Assembly (NCBI GenBank): GCA_016700175.1
Contig: CP065003.1
Span: 2,614,001-2,678,000 of the forward strand
Source of the DNA: Acidobacteriota bacterium
Lineage (GTDB): Bacteria > Acidobacteriota > Blastocatellia > Pyrinomonadales > Pyrinomonadaceae
Reading direction: 5' to 3'
Length of the DNA: 64,000 nt
Each line of letters starts with the position of its first letter. The stretch's first letter is position 1. Position numbers and translations under genes: made by a program. Below the pieces are notes generated by a model. It searched no databases. It saw only the letters and a program-made list of their open reading frames with translations, and was not told the origin of the DNA. Below are positions 43,047-51,815 of this stretch, piece after piece.

Positions 43047-43966
43047 CAGTCCTTTCCGGACCCGTAACCTCGGGGTCTCACGACTTCAACCGTGCAGTGA
43101 GCTCTTGAAACGATCGCCGAGGAAACGCTGCCAATGAAGTATTTCGTAAGGATGTCGTTATAGCGGGTGGCGCCGATGAAGATGCAGTCGGCGTCCCATT
43201 CCCCTGCAAGCGAGACGATCTCGTTCTTCGGATTCCCTTCAAGGACGGTCAGCTCCGCGTTCATAGGAATCTTCCTAAGGTCGTCGACAAGACCTTCGCC
43301 TACCGATTTGATATCGTCTACATCGATCTCCAGCGAGCTTCGGACGAACATCGAATCCTCGACAATGACGACCTTGACCTCGGTGTTGTCCGGCCAGTCC
43401 CTTAGGGCAACCGTACGAACCGCCTCCCGGGCGCCTTCGGTGCCGTCATAGCCGATCAGAAGCCTCACCGGAGACTCCTCGACGATCACTTTCCCGCGCG
43501 AAACACGCACCGGGCATTTTGCTTCGGTCATGACCTTTTGGGACACGCTCCCGAGTAGAACGCGTTCGACAGCCGACATTCCCTTGGCGCCCAGGACTAT
43601 CAGATCGGCAGTCATCTCCTCGGCAAATGCGAGTACTTCCCACGCCGGCGACCCGTACGTGGAATCTGAAGTCACCTTCCAGCCGGGAAAAAGGGTCCGA
43701 ACCCGTTCGGCAGCGGCTGACGCTTGTCCGTCGGCTTCCTTGAGCATTTCGACGTTCATGTCGTACCGCTGCTTCAGTGCCGGAGACGCGAAATGCCTGT
43801 GAACAGTCTCGCCATCATCCATCGGAGGCAGCCAGACCTCGGCAACCGTCACGACTTTCGCTTCGACACCACCGTCCGGAAATCCGGCGCGAGAGAGGTC
43901 GTCGAGCGCGGAATCGGCTGAGTCGGAGCCGTCGTAAGCGATAAGGATCTTCATATTTTCGGTCAT
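43046..43966 (-). CDS. Tandem-domain universal stress protein
   Basis: The 306-residue cytoplasmic protein holds two UspA domains. Domain 1 (about 5-140) ends in the ATP-binding motif GAKG-(9)-GS (LGAKGMSAVERVLLGSVSQK). Domain 2 (about 155-300) has the corresponding IGATRYNDILTKYFIGSVSS, where the second Gly of the motif is Arg, so it may not bind ATP. The ATG at 43966 has GGGGAGG 9 bases upstream; the longer reading is rejected. The protein is likely induced by starvation or oxidative stress. It is coupled to the VIT1-type transporter, suggesting a shared role in metal or redox stress. Confidence 0.88.
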   Translation of the reverse strand: MTENMKILIAYDGSDSADSALDDLSRAGFPDGGVEAKVVTVAEVWLPPMDDGETVHRHFASPALKQRYDMNVEMLKEADGQASAAAERVRTLFPGWKVTSDSTYGSPAWEVLAFAEEMTADLIVLGAKGMSAVERVLLGSVSQKVMTEAKCPVRVSRGKVIVEESPVRLLIGYDGTEGAREAVRTVALRDWPDNTEVKVVIVEDSMFVRSSLEIDVDDIKSVGEGLVDDLRKIPMNAELTVLEGNPKNEIVSLAGEWDADCIFIGATRYNDILTKYFIGSVSSAIVSRAHCTVEVVRPRGYGSGKD

Positions 43967-44263
43967 CGATCGTGCCTCCCCTGAATTTATTCCATTCTCC
44001 AACGGTTTCAGCGCGAATGCAACGGAGGAACCTGCGAAGCAGGACGAAGCGGATCTGCATCGTTTGAATTCACCTGACAGGCCGGGATTCGGGATTACTC
44101 CTGCACCGTGGGTGACGGGCCTCTTTTGAATCTCTGGTTGTTCTCGGCAGGATAACTACTTCTTCATCGGCGTTCAGGTCCGCACATCGCCGGCCGCTGA
44201 TACAGATCGCCGCTGTCTCACGCGTTAGCTTCCGAGACGCAGATCCCTTCGGAGGTTCACGCA

Positions 44264-46534
44264 GTGGCAGCAATCGCAAAGTTCGGTATCAGGACGCTTG
44301 TCCTTCTTTCCGTATTCATCCAGATGACCCAGGTCGCGCACGTCGGGGCGCAGACGCGCAAAGCGGCGCAAAAGGCGCCGACTTGTTCCGGCGCCTGGAC
44401 GGGAGTCGTCAACTACTCCCGTTCGCAAAGCCAGTCCGACAACAAGACCGTCGAGCGAGTCTCCGGCCGCGGAACCGATACGCGGAACTGGGAAATGAAG
44501 CACGACTACAAGGCGACGGTCGCGGTCACGGAAGCGCCCGAAAAGAACGGATCGAGCGTCGGAACTGCGACGATCTCGCACAAGTTCTCGTCGATCGAGG
44601 ACATATACGCGGTCGAGAAGAACTCCTGCGACAACGGGAAGACCTGGCGGGATATGTCGTGCCGCACGTCGTCGAAGACGGTCGCTTCCGCGAACGCGCG
44701 AGCCGACGCCAATGTCGGCATCGGCGTGAACGACGACGGCACGTACACGGTCAGCGTCGGCCTTCCGTCCGTGAAAGGCACTTTGTCCGGGTCGCAGACC
44801 GGAAGCTGCTCCGGCCAGTGCAGACCGAAAGAAACGAAGAACACGACGATGTCGCCGGTCGAGACGACGATCGAGGGAAACTCGATGACCTCCGACACCC
44901 AGCGTGTCAACCCCAACGATCCGACTACCCTGAGCGGAAGCTCGACGAGCTCGTACCTTGGCGTTACCGAAACGATCTCGTGGAACCTTACCAAGTGCGG
45001 CGGCGAGCTGAGGATCACGGATCTGAAATTCGAACATCCGAAATTCCCCAACTTCGACGACTGGCAGGAGATCACGGAACAGATCGGCACGATCGACGGC
45101 AACATGGTCAAGATCACGGCGACCGTCCTTAACGCTTCGGGCGACACAAAGCAGGCGGAGTTGAAGATCGCGGAAACCTACAAGGGCGACAAATGGAACG
45201 GCGCGATGAAAGACAAGGACCTTATGCCGGAACCCGCTTCGATCTCGCTCGAGCCGGGCGAACAGCAGGAGGTTGAGTTCGTCTGGGACTCGTCGGGTTA
45301 TGCGTGGTTCGACGACGGCAGGCCGCGCCTTGTCCAGAGGATCAAGGCGGAGCTTTCTGAAAAAGGAAAGAAGGTCGATGAGCGGACGGAGAACCTGAAG
45401 GTCGCTCCGAAGCCTGTCGTGCTTGTCCACGGGCTCTGGAGCAGCTGGAAAGCGTGGGAATCGTGGCAGAACATCCTGACCACTTCTCACAGCTACGACT
45501 GGAAGGCCTTCCCTGTGGGCGAAAAGCCGGAGAAGGGTGTGATGAACACGGGAAGCGAGTTCCTTTCATCCGGCCCAACGAACTCGATATTCGAGAACTC
45601 GCAGCAGCTCGGCAAATACATCCGCTATGCCCAGGAAGACCGCAACGCGTGGCACGTGGACATAGTGGCGCATTCGATGGGCGGCCTGATCTCGCGCCAC
45701 TACATTCACGCGTTCATGCCGGCGGACTCGCCGGACGGACGCCCGCAGGTGTCGCATCTCGTGATGCTCGGCACTCCTAATCAAGGCTCGCCCTGTGCCG
45801 ATGTGATGGACATCGCATTCGGACTGACCGGGAAGAACGTCGAGGCGATCAGGCAGCTTAGGCCGTCGGTCGTCGCGGAGTTCAATCGGGTCAACACAAA
45901 CCGCAAGGGCGTCAAATTCTCGGTCCTCGCCGGAAATCCCCTCCCGGTGATGTGCAAGTCGGTGGTGTGGAACGACGGCGTGGTGCCTGTGCCTTCGGCG
46001 CTTTGGCAGATCCGCGACAACGCTCTGTCGCCCCGCCTGCATACCGATCTAACGGGGACCGAGGACTTTTCTTCCTTCGTCAAACAGAGGCTCGCCATCG
46101 GGCCCGGAGGCGATCACAATCCGGCGATACCCGAAATCCAGGCTTCGAACGGACTCCCGGCGGCGAGATTCCTGAACGCTTCGTATGCGTCGTTCAAGGG
46201 CGGTCCTTCCGCCGGGGAACGGAATTACGAATCCGCTCCGTTCGCGAAGGCGCTGAAGATAGCTCCGAAGGCGACTATCGAAGTCGAGATCCCTGTCGAA
46301 GAAGCCGCGAATCTGGGGCTTACGTTCCTGGCGGACCGTTCGGTCGGCGCGGTGCTTCTGAACTCGGCGGGAGCCGTTGCTGGAAGGAACGACGCCAATT
46401 CGCCGGAGGCGTCGGGGATATTCCGGTCCATCTATTTCGACAAGCCGGTCACGGCGGGAGTCTGGAAGCTGAGGCTGAAAAATACTTCGGATGCTGAGAA
46501 AGAGGTCGTTCTGGTAACGTGGGTGATGGAGTGA
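44264..46534 (+). CDS. Secreted alpha/beta hydrolase, lipase-like
   Basis: The 756-residue protein starts at a GTG with GGAGG 8 bases upstream and has a signal peptide (GIRTLVLLSVFIQMTQVAHV). Residues about 40-380 are beta-rich with Cys pairs (CSGQC near 180) and no named family. Then comes a hydrolase domain: the oxyanion segment VVLVHGLWSSWKAW (about 384-397) and the nucleophile elbow AHSMGG (Ser near residue 471), followed by MLGTPNQGS, typical of lipases and PGAP1-like esterases. A C-terminal beta-sandwich (about 650-756) resembles pre-peptidase C-terminal domains. It is probably exported; the substrate is unknown. Confidence 0.82.
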   Translation: MAAIAKFGIRTLVLLSVFIQMTQVAHVGAQTRKAAQKAPTCSGAWTGVVNYSRSQSQSDNKTVERVSGRGTDTRNWEMKHDYKATVAVTEAPEKNGSSVGTATISHKFSSIEDIYAVEKNSCDNGKTWRDMSCRTSSKTVASANARADANVGIGVNDDGTYTVSVGLPSVKGTLSGSQTGSCSGQCRPKETKNTTMSPVETTIEGNSMTSDTQRVNPNDPTTLSGSSTSSYLGVTETISWNLTKCGGELRITDLKFEHPKFPNFDDWQEITEQIGTIDGNMVKITATVLNASGDTKQAELKIAETYKGDKWNGAMKDKDLMPEPASISLEPGEQQEVEFVWDSSGYAWFDDGRPRLVQRIKAELSEKGKKVDERTENLKVAPKPVVLVHGLWSSWKAWESWQNILTTSHSYDWKAFPVGEKPEKGVMNTGSEFLSSGPTNSIFENSQQLGKYIRYAQEDRNAWHVDIVAHSMGGLISRHYIHAFMPADSPDGRPQVSHLVMLGTPNQGSPCADVMDIAFGLTGKNVEAIRQLRPSVVAEFNRVNTNRKGVKFSVLAGNPLPVMCKSVVWNDGVVPVPSALWQIRDNALSPRLHTDLTGTEDFSSFVKQRLAIGPGGDHNPAIPEIQASNGLPAARFLNASYASFKGGPSAGERNYESAPFAKALKIAPKATIEVEIPVEEAANLGLTFLADRSVGAVLLNSAGAVAGRNDANSPEASGIFRSIYFDKPVTAGVWKLRLKNTSDAEKEVVLVTWVME

Positions 46535-46776
46535 GAAGCCGAATGTAGGGGCGGGGCTTGTCCCCGCGCCCGTTTAGAGCAGCCCTCCAGGCTGCCGAGG
46601 TAACGCGAACTTCAGTTTGCGCCGCGCGAATGCGCGGGACTCGCCGCAACCTCCAGCCCCGTTTAGAGCAGCCCTCCGGGCTGCCGAATCGCGCGAACGC
46701 GCGATCATTAATTCAACGAATTCAGGATCGTTAAAGACAATTCATCCCCGGTCCGGCTACTCTTGTTCAGGCAGCC
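46535..46776. repeat. REP family 2, direct copies left of the RAYT
   Basis: Two copies of CGTTTAGAGCAGCCCTCC(a/g)GGCTGCCG (about 46569-46597 and 46662-46690) hold the hairpin GCAGCC-CTCC-GGCTGC. Between and after them lie CGCGCGAATGCGCG-type palindromes and CGAACTTCAGTTTGCG. Their orientation is opposite to the copies on the right side of the RAYT gene. Confidence 0.8.
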
Positions 46777-47349
46777 ATGGACCGGATATTCCTCACCGAC
46801 GATCCGAACACCTTCCACTACGTGACTATGGTCTGCAATCGAAGAGTGCGCGTGTTCAACGACGAATCCTCTTGCCGGATACTTGCGGACGTGATCGACG
46901 AGATCCGCAGGAAGCATCCCTTCAAGCTTGCGGCCTATGTCTTCATGCCCGGCCACGTCCACGCGATCATCAATCCCCTGCGTCCGGAACTGAGCACGAT
47001 CCTGAACAAGATCAAGGGAAAGTCGGCGAGGCTGGTCATCGACCGGCTCCTGCGAGACGGTGATGAGCGTCTTCTCAAGAGGCTCAGTCTGAACGTCACC
47101 GGGAGGCGGCTCGCCCTCTGGCAGACGAGATCCTCGGTAGTGGACCTGAGGTCCTCGAAGTTCTTTCTGCAGAAGGTCGGCTACATACATATGAATCCTG
47201 TGAGAGCAGAACTGTGCGAGAAGCCGCAGGACTGGAAGTGGTCAAGCTGCAGGGCATTGCACCCAGCAAACCGGGAGCCGGTGCCTCTGGCGGTGGATCG
47301 CCGGTATCACTGGCGGGAGGAAGAGATACTGAATGGCCGCGAAACGTGA
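46777..47349 (+). CDS. REP-associated tyrosine transposase (RAYT)
   Basis: The 190-residue single-domain Y1 transposase shows the HUH motif H60-V-H62 in FMPGHVHAIINP and the nucleophile Y136 in the RAYT hallmark KVGYIHMNPVRAELCEKPQD, followed by WKWSS. RAYTs are domesticated relatives of IS200/IS605 transposases that bind and cleave REP hairpins. This copy is intact, unlike the 28452 protein in subgroup, and it stands between direct and inverted copies of a distinct REP family, the classical REP-RAYT-iREP arrangement. There is no clear Shine-Dalgarno. It is probably chromosomal and non-self-mobile. Confidence 0.92.
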   Translation: MDRIFLTDDPNTFHYVTMVCNRRVRVFNDESSCRILADVIDEIRRKHPFKLAAYVFMPGHVHAIINPLRPELSTILNKIKGKSARLVIDRLLRDGDERLLKRLSLNVTGRRLALWQTRSSVVDLRSSKFFLQKVGYIHMNPVRAELCEKPQDWKWSSCRALHPANREPVPLAVDRRYHWREEEILNGRET

Positions 47350-47837
47350 TCGGGTTGTCGCAATCTCATCGCGCGTTCGCGCGATTGGGCAGCGCGGAGG
47401 GCTGCTCTAAACGGGGTCGTGTGGTGTGGGCGGGTTGAGTCGGGCTGCGCCCTCCTAATGCAGCCCGGAGGGCTGCTCTAAACGGGTGGCGTGGGGGCAC
47501 GGAGTTCCGCGCTAGCGCGCGGCGCAAACTGAAGTTCGCGGTACCTCGGCAGCGCAAAGCGTTGCTCTAAACGGGGGCTGGAGGTTGCGGCGAGTCCCGC
47601 GCTAGCGTGCGGCGCAAACTGAAGTTCGCGTTACCTCGGCAGCCCGGAGGGCTGCTCTAAACGGGGTCGTGTGGTGTGGGCGGGTTGAGTCGGGCTGCGC
47701 CCTCCTAATGCAGCGCATTCGCTGCTCTAAACGGGGGCGTGGGAGCACGGAGTTCCGCGCTAGCGCGCGGCGCAAACTGAAGTTCGCGTTTCCTCGGCAG
47801 CCTGGAGCGCTGCGCTAAACGGTTTACCGCTCACTGC
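47350..47837. repeat. REP family 2, inverted cluster right of the RAYT
   Basis: Six inverted units end in GCTGCTCTAAACGGG or close variants (about 47390, 47460, 47550, 47640, 47713 and 47800). A longer block of about 70 bases (GTCGTGTGGTGTGGGCGGGT ... CTCCTAATGCAGC) occurs twice, at about 47425 and 47665. CGCGCTAGCGCGCG-type palindromes and CGCAAACTGAAGTTCGCG hairpins alternate with the units. No gene is present. Confidence 0.8.
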
Positions 47838-50800
47838 TCACCGCTCACTCGCCGCAGCGGCGATCGCCCGATCCAGCCACTTGTTCGACAGCTTCTCCTG
47901 GATCGAGTTCGCCCGCAGGCGGTCGTTCAGGTTCTTGAAGTCAACGAAATCCAGGTTCTGGTCCTGGTTAAAGCACGAGAAAACAAAGACTTCCTCGCCC
48001 GTGTGGGGGTTGACGTGCTTCTGAAGGCACTGGGCGCAGACCTCCTTCATCATGCATTGCATAGGCGAGTTGATCGATCCGATCGCGACGTGCTGTTCTT
48101 TCAGGTAAGGCTTCAGCGTCGAATAGCGGGCTTCCTTCACACCGTTCATCATCCGGTCCGAGCCGATCGCGATTATCCGGTCGACGTCCGATAGCTTCAC
48201 GGTCTGTTCCGTCAGCTCCCCTTTGGCATAGGCTATCATCGCTTCGACGATGTTCCCGCGGACGTGGGCGTCGTGCGGACGGTGCGGCTCGATCTCCTTG
48301 CCCCAGTCCGTCGCCCATATCACCTGGTCCGTGTTCGATTCGATCTCTTCCCTCCTGAAAAGATCTGCGCCGTCCTTGTAGCCCGCGAAGTATATAACCT
48401 TGTTGTTCTTTTCGCGCAGAGCCTTCGCGATCGAGAACAACACCGCGTTCCCGAGCCCTCCGCCGGCCAGCATTATCGTCTCGTTCTCCGGGATCTCCGT
48501 CGGCGTTCCGGTCGGACCCATCACGACCACTTCCTCGCCTTCCTTCAGGAACCGGCAAAGCCTGGAAGACGTGCCCATCTCGAGCACGATCATAGAAAGC
48601 AGGCCTTTTTCCTCGTCCACCCACGCGCCGGTGAGCGCCAGGCCTTCCATCATCAGCCGCTTGCCGTCGACAACAGGCGAATTGGTCTCGAAATTCTGGA
48701 GCCTGTAGAACTGGCCCGGCTCGAACTTCCTCGCCTGCAGCGGGGCCTTGACGACCACATCCACGATAGTCGGCGTAAGCCTGTCGACCTTGACGACGTA
48801 AGCGCGGAGCTGCTCGTCGAGTACCGCGATAAGATCGGCGAAGATCTTGTCCTTTTCCGCCTGCGGAAGCGTTCCGCGCTCGGCGAGTTCTTCCTCGAAT
48901 ATCTCGGCAACCCGCTTGTAACCGTTCTTCGCGGAGGCCATCGCCTTGACCACGTTCCCGGCGAAGGCGGGATGATTGTCGCCGTAGTAGGAAATGAACT
49001 TTCCGTTCTTCTCGTATGAGGTGAAGAACCCGTCCTTTGCTTCGCGGACGTGCAGTCCGCCGTCGCCGTTCCTCGAAACCTCGTGCGGCTCGAAGAACTG
49101 CCTCCATTCGTCGAGCTTGAAAGTGCCGGGGAACTCCTTCTCGTATATCACGTTCGGCGCGGTCCCGGCTGCGACGCACACGGTCCGGGTCGGGAACCTG
49201 ACCCGCTCGCCTGTCGAATCGAACCGGCCGGTCTCTTCGTTATGGTTCAGCCGCTCGAAAACGATCGCGCGAACGGCATTGTGCTCGTCGGGCTCCGCCT
49301 CGACCGGGTTCATCAACTCGACGAACTCGATGCCTTCTTCCAGCGCCTTCTGGACCTCCTCGTGATTCAGCCTGTACGCGGGCGAATCCTGAAGCCGTTT
49401 GCGGTATATCAGCGACACGCCGCCCCACTTCCTTACGAGCGGGATGAAGTTCGGTTTTTCCCCGGCATTCTTCGCGCGTTCGCGTTCGGCGCGGATCTCC
49501 TTGCCGTGGACGAGGAACTCGCCGAGCACCTTCTTCTCCTCCTCGTCGAACATCGCCCAGACCTCTTCGTCGCCGAACGCTTCCGAGATCTCCTCGAATT
49601 TCTCGAGCATTTTCTCGACCTGCACGGGATAGTACGCGAACATCTCGGTCGCGGTGTCGATCCCCGTCAGCCCGCCGCCGATGACGACAGCCGGAAGCCT
49701 TACCTGCAGGTTCGAAAGAGTGTCCTTCTTGAATGCGCCCGTAAGCTGAAGCGCCATAAGGAAGTCCGACGCCTGTCTGATCCCGCGGATCAGGTTGTTC
49801 TTCATCTTGACGATCGTCGGCCGGCCGGCGCCGGTCGCGATCGCGATGTGATCGAAGCCGAAGTCCCACGCGTCGTCGATCGTCAGGGTCCCGCCGAAGC
49901 GGATGCCCCCGTAGGCTCGGAAACGCTTCCGCCGGGTGAGCATCAGCTGGATCATCGTCAGGAAGTTCTTGTCCCATCGCACGGTGATCCCGTATTCGGA
50001 CACGCCTCCGAATCCGGAAAGGATCCTTTCATCAAGCTCCGACTTGATCTTGTTGATGTCCTTGACCGGCTTCGGGCATTCGGCGCCATTCTTCCCGGTC
50101 CATATGTCGTTGAGAGGCTCGATCTTCAGCCCGTCGAATCCGACCACGCCGAAGCCCTCGTTTAAAAGATAGTGCGCAAGCGTGTATCCCGCGGGGCCGA
50201 GCCCGACGACCAGCACGTTCTTGCCGTTGTAAGGAAGCGGATACGGCCGCGCGGCATTCAGAGGATTCCAGCGCGTCAGAAGCGAATAGATCTCGAACCC
50301 GTACGGGAGATCGAGCACGTCCGTCAGCGATGCGGTTTCCGCGAGCGGAATGTTGACAGGCTCCTGCTTCTGGAAAATACAGCCCTTCATGCAGTCGTTG
50401 CAGATCCTGTGTCCGGTCCCGGCGCACATCGGGTTGTCGATGGTCACAAGCGCGAGCGAAGCGATCGGATCGCCCTGCTTCTTCATCAGGTGCATCTCCG
50501 AGATCTTCTCGTCGAGCGGGCAGCCTGCGGTCTTAATGCCGAGCGGATTGACCTTCACGCTGCCGTCACGCTCGTGCAGTCCGGTCGAGCACGAATCCTT
50601 CTCTCGCTCGTGGCAGATCAGGCAGTAGTCGATCTCCGCCAGCGCGTCGCGCATCGATCCGCGGTCGTCGGTCAGCTTGAAGCCGTCGCGCCTGCGAAGC
50701 TCCTTGTCGAGCCCCTCGAGCGCTTCCGGGACCTTCGGATTCGAGCGCTGGATCCTGACCAGACTCTGGTAATCGAGCGGATGTGGGGTCTTGAAGCTGT

Positions 50801-51515
50801 ACCAGTCGAAGGACTTCCGGTAGAAGTGGATCGCGGACCAGATCTCGTACATCTGCAGCACGGACTGCACCTGCAGAAGCTCGCCAGTAGCATCGATGTC
50901 CTCAGTGAATGCGGAGAAGACCTTCCCGAAGACCGACTCAAGCTTCGATTCGTAAGCCTTCGCGACCTTCTTCAGCGTCTCTCTCGAACCTTCGGAAAGC
51001 GGCGCGCCCTTCTGCAGTTCCTCCTCGGCGCCGACAAGTTCCGCAACGACGGTCGCGACCGCGAGCTCGTCGTCAAGAATATGCGTTTCCGGATAGACAG
51101 CATTCTTGAACTCGCGGATCGCCTCGGTGACCTCGTTCGCGTTAAAGCCCGCGAGATCCTCCTCCTTGAACTTTCTAACCGCGCGGCGCTGGACGAAGAA
51201 CTTGTACTTCCAGATCGGGTCCTGGGTCTGTATCTCCTTCCGCAGGTCGGAGCGCTCTTTGTCGATGAAGAAAAGTTTCGCGACGAACTCCGAAAGGATA
51301 GGCGCCGAATTGGTAAGTATCTTCGAGGCCGTTTTCGGATCAAGGCCCTGGCCTTTCGCGTCGATGTAGGACCGCAGCTCGCCGTGAAGCGCTTCGTCGC
51401 GCTCCTTCACCGTTTCGTAAAAGGCGTCAGCCAGCTCTTTCAGGCGCGGGGCATCGTAGAGGTCCGAGTACCGGAAGCCGTCTATGCCCAGCGCGATGTC
51501 GTTCGTACCACTCAT
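47838..51515 (-). CDS. Large Fe-S flavoprotein oxidoreductase (GltD/NfnB-like plus PyrK/NfnA-like fusion)
   Basis: The 1225-residue protein seems to be a fusion. Residues 1-290 are helical and unrecognised. Residues 298-380 hold eight Cys in the pattern of paired 4Fe-4S clusters (C298, C301, C309, C332; C364, C372, C375, C379), as in GltD and dihydropyrimidine dehydrogenase. A two-nucleotide flavoprotein domain follows, with GLGPAG (438-443) and GGGLTG (613-618). The last 300 residues resemble a ferredoxin-reductase/PyrK module with AGGGLGNAVLFSIAKAL and a C-terminal Cys cluster (CMMKEVCAQC plus a later C) for a 2Fe-2S centre. By analogy with NfnAB it may couple NAD(P)H and ferredoxin; this is inference. 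It is cytoplasmic and monocistronic. Confidence 0.82.
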   Translation of the reverse strand: MSGTNDIALGIDGFRYSDLYDAPRLKELADAFYETVKERDEALHGELRSYIDAKGQGLDPKTASKILTNSAPILSEFVAKLFFIDKERSDLRKEIQTQDPIWKYKFFVQRRAVRKFKEEDLAGFNANEVTEAIREFKNAVYPETHILDDELAVATVVAELVGAEEELQKGAPLSEGSRETLKKVAKAYESKLESVFGKVFSAFTEDIDATGELLQVQSVLQMYEIWSAIHFYRKSFDWYSFKTPHPLDYQSLVRIQRSNPKVPEALEGLDKELRRRDGFKLTDDRGSMRDALAEIDYCLICHEREKDSCSTGLHERDGSVKVNPLGIKTAGCPLDEKISEMHLMKKQGDPIASLALVTIDNPMCAGTGHRICNDCMKGCIFQKQEPVNIPLAETASLTDVLDLPYGFEIYSLLTRWNPLNAARPYPLPYNGKNVLVVGLGPAGYTLAHYLLNEGFGVVGFDGLKIEPLNDIWTGKNGAECPKPVKDINKIKSELDERILSGFGGVSEYGITVRWDKNFLTMIQLMLTRRKRFRAYGGIRFGGTLTIDDAWDFGFDHIAIATGAGRPTIVKMKNNLIRGIRQASDFLMALQLTGAFKKDTLSNLQVRLPAVVIGGGLTGIDTATEMFAYYPVQVEKMLEKFEEISEAFGDEEVWAMFDEEEKKVLGEFLVHGKEIRAERERAKNAGEKPNFIPLVRKWGGVSLIYRKRLQDSPAYRLNHEEVQKALEEGIEFVELMNPVEAEPDEHNAVRAIVFERLNHNEETGRFDSTGERVRFPTRTVCVAAGTAPNVIYEKEFPGTFKLDEWRQFFEPHEVSRNGDGGLHVREAKDGFFTSYEKNGKFISYYGDNHPAFAGNVVKAMASAKNGYKRVAEIFEEELAERGTLPQAEKDKIFADLIAVLDEQLRAYVVKVDRLTPTIVDVVVKAPLQARKFEPGQFYRLQNFETNSPVVDGKRLMMEGLALTGAWVDEEKGLLSMIVLEMGTSSRLCRFLKEGEEVVVMGPTGTPTEIPENETIMLAGGGLGNAVLFSIAKALREKNNKVIYFAGYKDGADLFRREEIESNTDQVIWATDWGKEIEPHRPHDAHVRGNIVEAMIAYAKGELTEQTVKLSDVDRIIAIGSDRMMNGVKEARYSTLKPYLKEQHVAIGSINSPMQCMMKEVCAQCLQKHVNPHTGEEVFVFSCFNQDQNLDFVDFKNLNDRLRANSIQEKLSNKWLDRAIAAAASER

Positions 51516-51815
51516 TGCCTGATAATTCCGTCGATAAATTAAGATCCGAATATGCGAATTCGCGTGTTAAATCCAAAAGGAAAATATATCATCCGCGTTC
51601 GGCAGCGGACAAAACGGCGGCCCGCCGGAGACGGCCGGATTTTTGCTGCACGCAATAAAAACGTGTATATTTTGCAAGTATTTCTGTGTTTTGGTCCTTT
51701 ATTAAGTGCCAAGGCGGGTTTATATTAAAAGGTTGCCGGACGAAGGGGACAGCTGGGGTTTCTGAAGCTGTCCTTTATAGCAAGTAAACGGCAAAAACCC
51801 GGAGAACGAAGTAGT
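51516..51815. other. Divergent intergenic region
   Basis: This divergent gap is unusually free of repeats. It is AT-rich around 51650-51735, with TATATT-type hexamers (for example at 51731) that could be -10 elements, but no convincing -35 partner at standard spacing. CGGAGAACGAAG before 51816 is a plausible ribosome-binding site. No operator is evident. Confidence 0.4.

Noticed and set aside
44225..45490. 421-codon antisense frame over the lipase-like gene
   Set aside because: It is Arg/Asp/Leu-rich shadow sequence typical of GC-rich third positions, with no motifs.
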